A stretch of DNA of 39,246 nt. It comes from Gemmatimonadota bacterium. Its GTDB lineage: Bacteria; Gemmatimonadota; Gemmatimonadetes; Gemmatimonadales; GWC2-71-9. The DNA is taken from contig JADJAK010000003.1 of NCBI GenBank assembly GCA_016704275.1, positions 590,001 to 629,246 of the forward strand, written 5' to 3'. Of this stretch, positions 18,482 to 28,487 are shown in pieces. Position 1 is the stretch's first letter. Each line of letters starts with the position of its first letter. A model generated the notes under the pieces. It made no database searches. It was not told the origin of the DNA and worked only from the letters and a program-made list of their open reading frames with translations. Both the position numbers and the translations under genes were made by a program.

Positions 18482-20889
18482 CTACCCTGTCGCCACACGG
18501 GGGAGCAAACCGCGAGGTCGGTGCCGCAGCAGGCGGAGGGCGTTTGCGATGACCAACAAGGTGCTCCCCTCATGCACCAGCACGGCCGGACCGATGCCCA
18601 TGGTACCGGTCGTCGTCGCGACGATGAGGATCGCGATCGCGGCCAGTGACAAGTAGAGATTCTGACGGATGACACCTCGCGCACTCCTCGACAGGCTCAC
18701 CGCGAAGGGCAGCATCCCCAGGTCGTCGGCCATCAACGCCACATCGGCGGTTTCCAGCGCCACTGCGGTCCCTGCCCCCCAGTGGCAATCCCCACGGTCG
18801 CATGTGCCAAGGCCGGAGCATCGTTCACGCCGTCGCCGACCATGGCCACCATCCCGTGCCGTGCCAGAAGGTCCTTGACCGCCGTGACCTTGTCCTCGGG
18901 CATGAGCCCCGCTTTGACAGCATCGACACCGACTTCCGCCCCAATGGCATCCCCGACACCCTGGTTGTCGCCAGTGAGCATCACGATCGGGGCAATGCCG
19001 AGCCGGCGGAGTTGGTCAAGGACCTCCGGACATCCGGACGCGGTTGATCGGCGAGCCCGGAGCACACCCATCCAGCGTGTCCCGACCCGCATGGTGATCG
19101 TGCTCCGTCCGCGTGCCTGCAATCCGGCGACCGCCTGGCTGACCTCGCCCGGGACAACCACGCCGTCCGCTTCCCAGAGCCGGAGATTGCCGAGCGCGAT
19201 CGGCTCCCCCCCCAACGTAGAACGGATGCCTTGCCCGCTGACACTCGTGACCTCACCAATGTCGGGCATCACCAGGGCACGTCGGTCAGCCTCCCGAACC
19301 ACGGCTGCACCGAGTGGATGTTGCGAATGCCGTTCGACGGCTGCGGCAAGCGCAAGCAGTTCCGACTCGGACGTCGGCGTCGGCGCAAACGCAACGACGT
19401 CGGTAACCTCCCGGCTCGCCGCGCGTCAGGGTGCCGGTCTTGTCGAGGGCCAGCGCCCGCAGGCGGCCAAGGTTTTCGAGATGCGCCCCCTCCCCTGATC
19501 AGGACACCGTGGCGAGCAGCCTGCGCGATCCCGGCCAGTACCGCCGCCGGTGTACCGAGCGCCAAGGCGCACGGCGACGAAGCCACTAACAGGGCCATCC
19601 CACGATAGAACGAAGTTGACCAATCCCAGAAACCAAGCAGGGGCGGCAGGAGGATCAGGAGCAGGTCGGCAATCAGCACCACGGGCACGAACACCCGTTC
19701 GAATTGTTCCGTGAAGCGTTGCGTCGGCGCCTGTTGTGCCTGCGCCTCCTCAACCAGCGTGACCACCCGATCGAGGTGCGGTCCCCGACAGCCCGGGTCG
19801 TGCGCACTTGCAACGCGCCCTCGCCATTCACCGTTCCGGCGAATACCTCGTCGCCCGGCGCCTTCTCCACCGGCACGGACTCCCCGGTGACGGGCGCCTG
19901 GTTGATACTCGAGTTGCCCTGCGTGACCTCGCCATCCACCGGGAGCCGTTCACCCGGACGGATCACGACCAGGTCGCCGGGGACCACCTCCTCCACGGGG
20001 ATCTCGTGTTGTTCGGCCCCCGCAACACGACCGCGCGCCGCGGCGCGAGTTCCGCGAGTGCGCGAATCGCGTTGCGGGCCCGCCCCAGTGCGTAATGTTC
20101 CAAAGCATGCGCCAGCGAAAACAAAGAGCAGAAATGCGCCTTCGGCCCATTCACCGAGCAACGCTGCACCGGTGCCGCGAGCAGCATCAACAGGTCGATG
20201 TCGAACGCAAAGCGCCCCCTGCGCGCCGCCGCGACGGTGTGCCGCACCAGATCGAAGCCGCCGAACAGGTAGGCACCCCCATAGAGCACGCGGACCGCCG
20301 CTCCCGGCAGACCGCCCCAACGTGCTCCGCTATAGGCGGCGAGGAGCAGCACGCCAGACAGGAGGCTCCACACCAACTCGCGGTGCCGCCGATACCACGG
20401 GGGTACCTCTGCGCCGCGGTCGGCGTTGGCACCGGCGTTCGGCACCGTGACGCCGGGCAGGCGGCCCACCGCCTCCTGGATGCGTTCCAGCGAGGTCAGC
20501 TCACGGTCGAACTCAACGAACGCCTGTTGCGCGGGCAGGTTGATGGACGCCGTGAGCACACCAGGCACCGCCCTGAGCTCCTCCACGAGGCGTCGCGCCG
20601 CATCCTCGGCGCCGATCATCCGGACCGCCACCGACACGTGGCCGAAGCGTGCGCTGATCCTGGCGCCGGCCGCGAGCGCCGCCCGTCGCACCTCCGCAAG
20701 CGAGAGCTGGGCGGGGTCGAAGTGCAGGCAGAGTTGTCCCGGCGTCGCCCCCTCCGGCGGGACGATGTGGGCCTCGGTCACGCCGGGCTCGGCGCCGAGG
20801 ATGTCGGTGAGCCGCTGCATGCAGGCATCCTGATCGCCGGGGAGGTCGGGGAGCAGCAGTGCCAGTTCCATACGAAGGCGTTCAGTCAT
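18482..20889 (-). CDS. P1B-4-type heavy-metal P-type ATPase, several apparent frameshifts
   Basis: ATP-driven metal exporter of the inner membrane, about 800 residues when reconstructed. Visible in order: two ferredoxin-like HMA folds without CxxC (about residues 20-150), membrane helices, the TGES loop in NQAPVTGESVPVEKAPGDEV, the metal site SPCALALGTPAA, DKTGTLTRG (recovered in another frame at about 19433-19459), HPLGAAVVREADRRA, MLTGDNQGV, MVGDGVNDAPALA, and the last helix GPAVLVHEGSTLLVIANALR. SPC plus HEGST is the signature of the P1B-4 subgroup (Co, also Zn/Cd/Fe/Ni). Breaks lie at about 18775-18780, 19410-19430, 19485-19495, 19785, 20020 and 20170, several at C-runs. ATG 20889 has GAGGA upstream and overlaps the RND gene by eight bases. 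Confidence 0.85.
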
Positions 20890-23800
20890 CGAGTCCTCCT
20901 CGGGCATCGGCTTCGTCGCTCGTTCTGGCCGCGCGGCGTTCAATGATGAGGTAGAGCAGCGGCAAGACCAGCAGCGTCAGCAGCGTGGCCGTGATCAATC
21001 CCCCGATCACGACGGTTGCCAACGGTCGCTGGACCTCGGCGCCGGCGCCGTGGGACAGCGCCATCGGCAGGAAGCCCAGGCTCGCCACCATGGCCGTCAT
21101 CAGGACCGGGCGGAGTCGAGTCATCCCGCCTTCCCGGACCGCATCCTCCAGCGAGGCGCCACGGGCCCGCACCTCGTTCAGGTAGCTCACCAGCACCACG
21201 CCGTTCAGCACCGCGATCCCGAACAAGGCGATGAAACCAACCCCGGCGCTGATGCTGAATGGCATGCCGCGCGTGAGCAGCGCGAGCACACCACCGACGA
21301 TGGCCAGCGGGATACCGGTGAACACCAGCGCCGCCTGACGCAACGAATTGAACGTGGCGAAGAGCAAGAGGAAGATCAGCAGGAGGGACAATGGCACCAC
21401 CAGCATGAGACGTTTGGTGCCCCGCTCGAGATTCTCGAATTGTCCGCCGAATTCGACCCGGTACCCGGCCGGCAGCGTGATCGCCCCGCTGCTGAAGAGT
21501 CCTGGACTTCCTTGACAAACGACCCCATGTCCCGATTGCGCACATTCCCTCGATGATGACGAGGCGAGAGCCGTTCTCGTGGCTGAGGTCCGAGGACCTT
21601 GGACCTCCTCGATTCGCGCCAGCTGGCCGAGTGGAACCGTTCGCCACCAGGCGCGCTCACCAGGAGCGCCGCGATCGTCTCGCGACTTGCCCGCACGGAC
21701 TCCGGAAGCGGACCGACAGCTCGAAGCGTCGCTGGCCCCTCCCAGGACGGTCGTGGCGATGGCCCCACCGATGGCCTCGACGGTGCGCATCACGTCCGCG
21801 GAGTTGATGCCATACCTGGCAAGTTGCTCCGGCAGGACGCTGATCTGCAACTGCGGCATCCCGGTCAACTGTTGTGCCTTGGAACCCGGTCGCTCCCTCG
21901 AGTCGGGCCACCGCCGCGACCGCCGCGTCGGCCTTGGTACGGAGCACGTCGAGGTCTTCGCCGAAGATCTTGATCGCGAGGTCGGAGCGCACGCCGGCGA
22001 TCAATTCATTGACGCGGAGCTCGATCGGCTGGCTGAAGCCGAAGACCACACCACCGGGAATGCCCTCGGGACCTTCGTCATCTCCGCCTCGAGTTCGGCC
22101 TTCCGCGTCGCCCGCGTCCATTGGTCCGGCGGGGTCAGCATCACCAGCACGTCGGAGATGTTGACGCCCATCGGATCGGTCGCAATTTCCGCACGGCCGG
22201 TCTTGCTGACCACGTCGGTCACTTCGTCGGGGAACGCCGCTCGCAGGCGCGCCTCGATGAGCGTCGACTGCCGGACCGACTCCTCGAGCGAGACGCTCGG
22301 CAAGCGCAGGATCTGGAGGGCAAATGAGCCTTCGTCCAGTCGGGAATGAACCCGATCCGAGAAATGGAATGACCGCGACCGAGAGTCCGACCGCTGCGGC
22401 CGACAGCACCAGCACTTCGCCGACTGTGCGCGAGCGTCCATTCCCGGGCTGGCTGGTAGATGCGCTTGGCATGCCGCATGAACCAGACATCCTTCTCCAC
22501 GATCGGTCCGCGAAGCCCGAACGCAATCAGCACCGGAGTCAGCAGAAAGGTCAGGAGCAGGGAGCCGGCAACCGCGAAGACCACGGTCAGCGCCATGGGG
22601 CGAAAGAGCTTGCCCTCGACGCCTTCCAGGCTGAGGATCGGCAGATACACGACGATGATGATGCCGACGCCGAACAGGATCGGACGGGAGACCTCGCCGC
22701 AGGCGAAGCGCACGGTTTCGAGGAACCCTCGCTTCTTGTGCTCACGCTCTCCGAGGTGCCGCATGGCGTTTTCGACCATCACGACCGAGCCATCCACCAC
22801 CAGGCCGAAGTCAATTGCGCCGAGGCTCATCAGGCTGCCGGCGATGCCCGCTTGCAGCATCGCACTAAAGGCGAAGAGCATCGAGAGCGGGATCGCCAAC
22901 GCGACAATCAACGCGGCTCGGAGGTTTCCCAGCAGGAGAAACAGCACCGCCACCACGAGCGCGGCGCCCTCGAGCAGATTCCGCTCGACCGTCCCGATGG
23001 TTCGATCGATCAACTCCGTCCGGTCGTAGAACGGCTTCATCGTCACCCCATCCGGCAGGGTGGACTTGGCCGCCTCGAATTTCTCCTTCACGGCGCCGAC
23101 GACGGTCCGCGCATTTTCGCCAATGCGCATCATCACGATGCCGGTGACCACTTCGCCACGACCATCCCTGGTGACCGCCCCTGCCGGATCGTGTGGCCGA
23201 TGGTCACGTCGGCCACGTCCCGCACCAGACCGGCACGCCGTTGCGGCTGGTCAGCACGATGCTCGGATCTGATCGAGACTCTGCACCTGCCCCACGCCGC
23301 GGACGACGAGTTGCTCGGCGCCGCGCGTGATGTAACCGCCTCCCGCGTTGAGATTGTTCGTCTCGATGGCCTCGAAGACCTGATCCAGCGTCAACTGATA
23401 CTGGATCAAGGCCTCCGGACGCACCAACACCTGATACTGCTTCTCGAAGCCGCCGAACGAGTTCACCTCGGCGACGCCCGGGACGGTGCGCAGCTGCATC
23501 GACACGATCCAGTCCTGGATCGTCCGCAGTTCCGTCGCATCAATCGTCGAACCGGAATCGGCCTCGACCGCGTACTGGAAAATTTCGCCGAGGCCGGTAC
23601 TTGTCGGCCCCATTTCCGGGTTCCCCAGACTGGCGGGGATGGCCTCGCGGGCGAGCTGCAGTCGCTCCTGGACCTGTTGTCGGGCAAAATAGATATCGGT
23701 GCCGTCGTGGAAGACGACGGTGACCTGGAGAGTCCGAATTTGGAGAGGGAGCGAATTTCCTCGAGATTTGGCAACCCGAACATCGCCAATTCGACCGGCA

Positions 23801-23996
23801 GGGTGATCTGGCGTTCGACCTCAACCGGCGATAGCGCGGGCGCGTTGGTGTTGACCTGCACCTGCACGTTGGTCACATCCGGGACGGCATCAATCGGCAG
23901 TCGCAGCGCCGACCAGATTCCGATGCCAGCCAGCCCGAGTGTCAGGGCGAGGACCAGCAAGCGATTGGACAGGGAAAAGGCAATCACGCGATTCAT
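20882..23996 (-). CDS. czcA: HME-RND heavy-metal efflux pump (CzcA family), several apparent frameshifts
   Basis: Proton-driven inner-membrane pump of the tripartite metal exporter, about 1038 residues when reconstructed. The start MNRVIAFSLSNRLLVLALTL (ATG 23996) and LPIDAVPDVTNVQVQVNTNA are typical. The fourth helix carries GAIDFGLVVDGSVVMVENAM, the signature of Zn/Co/Cd/Ni-type pumps. The C-terminal half is intact (RPVLMTAMVASLGFLPMALS, GAEVQRPLATVVIGGLITAT). Breaks fall at about 23270, 23160, 22370, 22060, 21880, 21680 and 21510. No large piece of the protein is missing. It lies 16 bases after the adaptor gene and overlaps the ATPase start by eight bases. Confidence 0.86.
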
Positions 23997-24012
23997 GAGT
24001 CTGATTCCCCGG

Positions 24013-25174
24013 TCAATGCCCGTGCTCGCCGATCTCGCCCTTGGCGAGTTCGGAGCGCAACATGAAGGCACCGGCCACCACCACCGGCTCGCCGGCCTTG
24101 AGCCCGGAAAGCACCATCACACGCGTGCCCCCAGTCGGTCGACCGAGCAGGACGGTACGCGCGACGAACTCCCGGGATGCTCGCCCGGGACGAAGACCAC
24201 TTTCCGGCCCTCCAGCTCCTGCACGGCATCTTGTGGCACAACCGGAAAGGCCTGGCCACCAGCCCGTGGCGCGATCACCGCCGTGGCAAACATCCCCGGG
24301 CGCAGGGCTCCGTCGCGGTTGGGGACCTCGATGCGTGCGCGCACCGTCCGCGTCGCACTGTCGAGAACTGCACCAACATGGACGATCTGTCCGGTGAATT
24401 CGCGATCGGGCCAGGCGGTGGTTGTCAGCAGGACCTGCTGTCCGCGGGCAACCGTCGGCAGATCCCGCTCGAAGATGTCGAGGAGCACCCAGACTTGGCG
24501 CAAGTCCGCGACGACGAAGAGTTGATCCTCGGGCCCCACCATCTCGCCGCGACTCACCCCCCGCTCTACGACGACCCCCGCGAACGGCGCCGTCAACCCG
24601 AACTCCCCGCCACTCCCGTGGCCGGCGCCGAGCACCCGGAGTCGCTCCCGGGAGCTCCGCAGCGCAGCCTCGGCACGCCGAAGGTCGGCCTTGGCATCGA
24701 GCAATTCTTTGCGACTGGAGATGCCCTGCTGCTCGAGCCGCTGCTCGCGATTGAAGTTTTCCTGGGCGATTTCGAGCAGCGCCTCGGCTTCGAGTTCATC
24801 ACTCCGCACCTCCCCAACCTCGGGACTCTCGAGGATGGCCAGGACCGATCCCGCCGTGACTTGGTCGCCGATATCGGCGCGTAGCGTGAGGATGCGCCCG
24901 GCGGCCCTCGAGCCGATATGACTCACGAGGTTGGCATCGTAGGTCACCGAGCCGGTGACCGAGAGCATCTCCCCGCTCACGCTCGCGACGGTGTCTACCC
25001 GGATGCCGAACTCAGCTGCCGCCGCACTGTCGATGCGGACTTCATCCGCAACCGCGCTGTCTGCTGACGTCGTGGCCGCCACCTCCTCCGTCGACGGCAC
25101 GGCACGATCGCCGCATGCTGTGAGGAGCAGGAGCACGGCCGTAACAGGGGCCAAATGGCGGATGGGGTATTCAT
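24013..25174 (-). CDS. RND efflux periplasmic adaptor (CzcB/CusB-like), frameshifts at both ends
   Basis: Membrane-fusion protein linking the pump to the outer-membrane factor. A lipoprotein signal (PVTAVLLLLTACGDRA) is followed by the barrel-sandwich/lipoyl parts (AAGRILTLRADIGDQVTAGS, PFAGVVVERGVSRGEMVGPE), a helical hairpin (EALLEIAQENFNREQRLEQQ) and the beta-barrel (TGQIVHVGAVLDSATRTVRA). The in-frame leader lacks an ATG; an ATG at 25174 reads MNTPSAIW in another frame and joins with one indel near 25155. Near 24160-24175 the frame shifts again and ends FMLRSELAKGEIGEHGH, the His-tipped tail common in CzcB proteins. It sits between the outer-membrane factor and the pump. Confidence 0.83.
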
Positions 25175-25183
25175 CGGTTGTCC

Positions 25184-26499
25184 TCAGCGGAGGGGCGCGC
25201 GACGACGGAACAGGGGTGATCGGCGTGGCCGTGGCGAGATGGAGACGCACCAGCGCCTCACGATGGACCTGCCACGCGCGCCAGAAATCCATCCGGCATC
25301 GAGGAGTTGGTTGCGGATCAGGAGCACCGTTGGGAGCGCAAGCTTTCCGGCTTGATAGGCAGAGTCCACCAGGGCGAGGTTCCGTCGGGCGGGCCCCAGC
25401 ACAAGGGACTCCAGCGTCGAGACTTCTTCGGTCGCCGCTTGCAGGGTGCGATAGGCCTCGGCGACTTCGCGCCAACGGCCAACTCGAGTGCCGCAACGCG
25501 CGATCGCGCCTGCGCGACGCGCGCCTCCTCCTGGTCCACCGGCCTTGGGCCCGATCGACGACGGGGAGCAGCACCGAGATCCCGAGCCCGAAACGTGAGG
25601 CCTGTTCCCCAGCATCCCGCTGGTTGAACGCGCTGAGCCGCGGAGTGGGAATTGCTTCCCGGGCGGCAAGCCGACGCAACGAGGCGGACTGCGCCAGCTG
25701 CCGACGCCCGGCCTCGAGATCGGGGCGTGTTGCCAACGCCACCGCGATCAGGGAGTCTTCGTTGAGGGGGACCGCCGTCGGTGCCGACCACGCCGCGTCG
25801 ACGAGCCGGATCGGTGTCACCGAGGAGACACCGATCAATCGGCGCAGTTCGAGCAGCGCGGCCGTCGCGTCGCGACGCGCCGCCAGGAGACGCGCCCTGC
25901 TGCGCCCGGAATTCGATGTCCGTGAGGTTGGCCTCCAGGGCACTGATCTCGCCTTCGCGGAGCTGGATCCGGGTGAGATCGAAGAATCGCTGGGAGGCGG
26001 CGGCCATCTGCTCGGCGAGCTGCAAGCGCCGCTCAGCCGCCACCGCCCCGAAAAACGCCAGCGAGACCGTGGCTTCCGCGAGTCGCACGGCATCGGCCGT
26101 GGTGGCGTTCGCCCGCTCCATTCCGGCGCGCGCCGCGGCAATCCGGAGCCCACGCTGACCTGCCCACGGCAGCTCCAGCGAGAGACCCACGGTGTACGCC
26201 TGCGTCCCGCCCAGCGCCCCGGTCTCGTATTGCTGGAAATCGATCGCGGGGTTCAGCCCGTCCAATCGAGATTGGCGGTATTCGCCCCGCGCGATCGCGG
26301 CGCCCTGACGATCAGCCTGGAGGCCGGGCTCGCGCTCCAACGCGAGGCGACCCGCCTCGCGCAGCGTCAGCACGATCGTGTCCGGTGGCGATGGCATGCC
26401 ACTCATCTGCGGCCCCTGTGGAAATGCAGGCGCGTGACGGTTGCTAGACAACATCAGGATCATGACCGCGTGGACCGCGATCAGTGGAATCGGTTGCAT
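25184..26499 (-). CDS. TolC/CzcC family outer-membrane factor, frameshifts
   Basis: Outer-membrane channel of the second tripartite efflux system. The N-terminus is a signal peptide, then TIVLTLREAGRLALEREPGL and VGLSLELPWAGQRGLRIAAA, the first OEP repeat; the second repeat is recovered in other frames (ATRPDLEAGRRQLAQSASLR, FGLGISVLLPVVDRAQG, VAEAYRTLQAATEEVSTLES, AYQAGKLALPTVLLIRNQLL, AWQVHREALVRLH). Breaks are near 25870-25900, 25480-25560 and 25270-25300. ATG 26499 has GGGGA six bases upstream. Ten bases separate its stop from the adaptor start. Confidence 0.82.
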
Positions 26500-26639
26500 G
26501 CCTTCCCCTCGTGAAGTCCGCAGCGGTCCAGGCGCGCAAGCGCGCGCATCGCGCGTGCCCGGGCACGGGACATCTCAGGACAATGGACGATTGTGTGCGT
26601 GGGACGCGGGCTGGACGGTGGCGCGATGGCGCCGCGACG

Positions 26640-26996
26640 TCAGCCGGGAGGCTCAGGCTCGTGGGGGTGGAACAGCACCACGGGGGCGATGCGAGGGAGT
26701 CGCGGACGGAGGGCGCGTAGCGGGGACTCAGTCGTCAACCCGACCGACGGCGGCGGCGTCATGGCGGACGCGAATGGCACGCCATGTTGATGCGTGCAAT
26801 GGTCGGCGCCAGTGCCATGTTCGTGCCGAGGTCCGTGGGGGTGTGCGGCGCCCGGAGGGCCATCTTCATGACCATGATCGCCGGAGGATACCAGCGCGTG
26901 CGCCGCACTGAGGCCATTCGCCTCATGGTGCACAGCACCGTCCCGGAGCGCGCCAAAGGCAGGTTCCACCATCGAACCCGCCATCAGCACAACCAT
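26640..26996 (-). CDS. Small His-rich secreted protein heading the second efflux block
   Basis: 118 residues from ATG 26996. After a short hydrophobic N-terminus (MVVLMAGSMVEPAFGALRDG) comes a His-rich stretch (HALVSSGDHGHEDGPPGAAH, PHGPRHEHGTGADHCTHQHG), then PLRALRPRLPRIAPVVLFHP. His clusters of this kind bind Zn, Ni, Co or Cu in periplasmic proteins. The signal peptide is incomplete as read, so the true start may be upstream in another frame. A second protein of similar position and layout heads the first efflux block (34676-35071). A metal-binding or sensing role is inference. Confidence 0.5.
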   Translation of the reverse strand: MVVLMAGSMVEPAFGALRDGAVHHEANGLSAAHALVSSGDHGHEDGPPGAAHPHGPRHEHGTGADHCTHQHGVPFASAMTPPPSVGLTTESPLRALRPRLPRIAPVVLFHPHEPEPPG

Positions 26997-27140
26997 TATC
27001 CAGGGACATCCAGCGGTGTCGCGACAGGGCGTGGCTCCGAGGCAAGAAAGGGCGGCCTGCGTGCAGGCACTCCCGAGAGAAGAACGCCGGGCCGCTACCC
27101 GATGTCAACAGCCGCCCTGCAGGCTGCGGGACCCCGCGAG

Positions 27141-27763
27141 TCACCGCGGCGGAATCACGGCCTCGTAGGTGCCCTGTGTCACCAGCGTGATCGTGATCGG
27201 CGTCGTGCCACGATTGCGCCAGAACCACCGTGATTGCCGTCAAACGCGGCGACGAGCGTTCCCTGGTCGGCCCCGACATTCGAGCCCCGTTTATAGCCGT
27301 GGTAGGAGCTTGGCCTGCCGACGGCGTCACCGTGCGCATCGACATTGACCACACCGTGGTCGGTAGACCAGGAGTAGTCGGCTCGGGCTCCCTTCCGCAT
27401 CCGGAGCTTGATCTCCTTCCCCTGATTCGGCTCGAGCGTGACCGTGGTGACATGGCGAGTCGTATCCGGCGGGGCAACCGCGACCGGAGGCACATTCCGC
27501 CAGGTGGGCGCGATGCTGTCGGGCGGCGAGGCCTTCGCCGCTGCCGCGGCCTCGGCCTCGGCGGCCAGCGATCGCTTGATCAATCCCATCTGGGTGAGCC
27601 CGAGGATCCGGCCCACCCCCGTCGGATCCACACCATATTCCGCGGGGAGGACCGTCGTCACCAGCAACGTCACCGCGACCAGCGCGGCGAGCAGGGTCGA
27701 GCGGCGCAATCGATGCGCCGACTGGGCGTCGTTCGGCGGTGGTTCGTCGGGGTGCGGCACCAT
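27141..27763 (-). CDS. Transmembrane anchor protein of metal-efflux clusters, C-terminal frameshift
   Basis: About 207 residues. A short polar N-terminus is followed by RRSTLLAALVAVTLLVTTVL and PAEYGVDPTGVGRILGLTQM, the conserved start of proteins annotated as transmembrane anchor protein near CzcA/CusA and HupE genes; their function is not established. The periplasmic part has a beta domain (VTLEPNQGKEIKLRMRKGAR, YSWSTDHGVVNVDAHGD). As given it runs out of frame at HGGSGAIV; adding one base near 27223-27228 gives HGWFWRNRGTTPITITLVTQ and a stop at 27141, a sensible ending. ATG 27763 has GAGG upstream; the gap to hupE is 19 bases. Confidence 0.75.
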
Positions 27764-27782
27764 CGGGCGATCCTCGGAGTGT

Positions 27783-28487
27783 TCAGGTCAGGAAGTAGCC
27801 AGCGAGCTGGTAGCCCGCCAGCAGGAAACCCGCCGTCATGAGTGCGACGTTCGCGGTGTAGGCGTGGCGACCAAAGCCTGACGTGCGGCGCCAGTACGCC
27901 ATCCCGATCAGGATCGCGCTGAGGGCGAGTAGTTGCCCCACTTCGACGCCGACGTTGAAGGCGAGCAGATTGGGAATCATCCCATCCGGGGACATCTCGA
28001 AATCGAGAATCTTGGTCGCCAGGCCGAAGCCGTGGAAGAAGCCGAATACCAGCGTCGCGGCTTTGGGGTCAGGCTGGACCCCGAACCATGCACGGAATGC
28101 TCCGAGATTGTCCAAGGCCTTGTAGATGACGGAACCGCCGATGATGGCGTCAATCAGGTAGGGACTCGCGCTGACGCCGGTCAGGACACCGAGCAGCAGC
28201 GTCGTGGAGTGGCCGATCGCAAACAAAGTGACGTAGATCGCCACGTCCTTGAGGCGATACAGGTAGAAAATGACGCCGAACAGAAAAAGCAGGTGATCGT
28301 AGCCGGTCACCATATGCTTCGCACCGAGGTAGGCAAACGGCACCAGCAGCATGCCGGCGCTCTCCTGGATGAACCCCTTGTCGCCCGCCGCCACGCCGTG
28401 TGCCTGGGCGACGGCTGGCGTCAGCGTCACGCCGACCACGGCGAGTAGCAGCTGCCAGCCGCCCCTGTGTCCGCGGCTGCGGCTCAT
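27783..28487 (-). CDS. hupE: HupE/UreJ family membrane protein
   Basis: 234 residues: signal peptide (LLLAVVGVTLTPAVAQAHG), then about six membrane helices. HupE/UreJ proteins are Ni (or Co) permeases linked to hydrogenase or urease; the motif H-x4-D-H is seen in GAKHMVTGYDHLLFLFGVIF, with further histidines in YVTLFAIGHSTTLLLGV and FGFFHGFGLATKI. Its ATG overlaps the CzcA TGA as ATGA. No hydrogenase or urease genes are near, so here the protein works with the efflux genes, possibly on Ni or Co; direction of transport cannot be read from sequence. Confidence 0.85.
   Translation of the reverse strand: MSRSRGHRGGWQLLLAVVGVTLTPAVAQAHGVAAGDKGFIQESAGMLLVPFAYLGAKHMVTGYDHLLFLFGVIFYLYRLKDVAIYVTLFAIGHSTTLLLGVLTGVSASPYLIDAIIGGSVIYKALDNLGAFRAWFGVQPDPKAATLVFGFFHGFGLATKILDFEMSPDGMIPNLLAFNVGVEVGQLLALSAILIGMAYWRRTSGFGRHAYTANVALMTAGFLLAGYQLAGYFLT

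Noticed and set aside
20882..23996. Naming the second pump CusA (Cu/Ag)
   Set aside because: The fourth-helix signature DFGLVVDGSVVMVEN belongs to the Zn/Co/Cd/Ni type; CusA has a different VDA-type sequence there.
24117..26153. 678-residue leftward frame joining the outer-membrane factor and the adaptor
   Set aside because: The apparent fusion arises from frame breaks; the two proteins have their own signal peptides and a stop/start between them at about 25174-25186.
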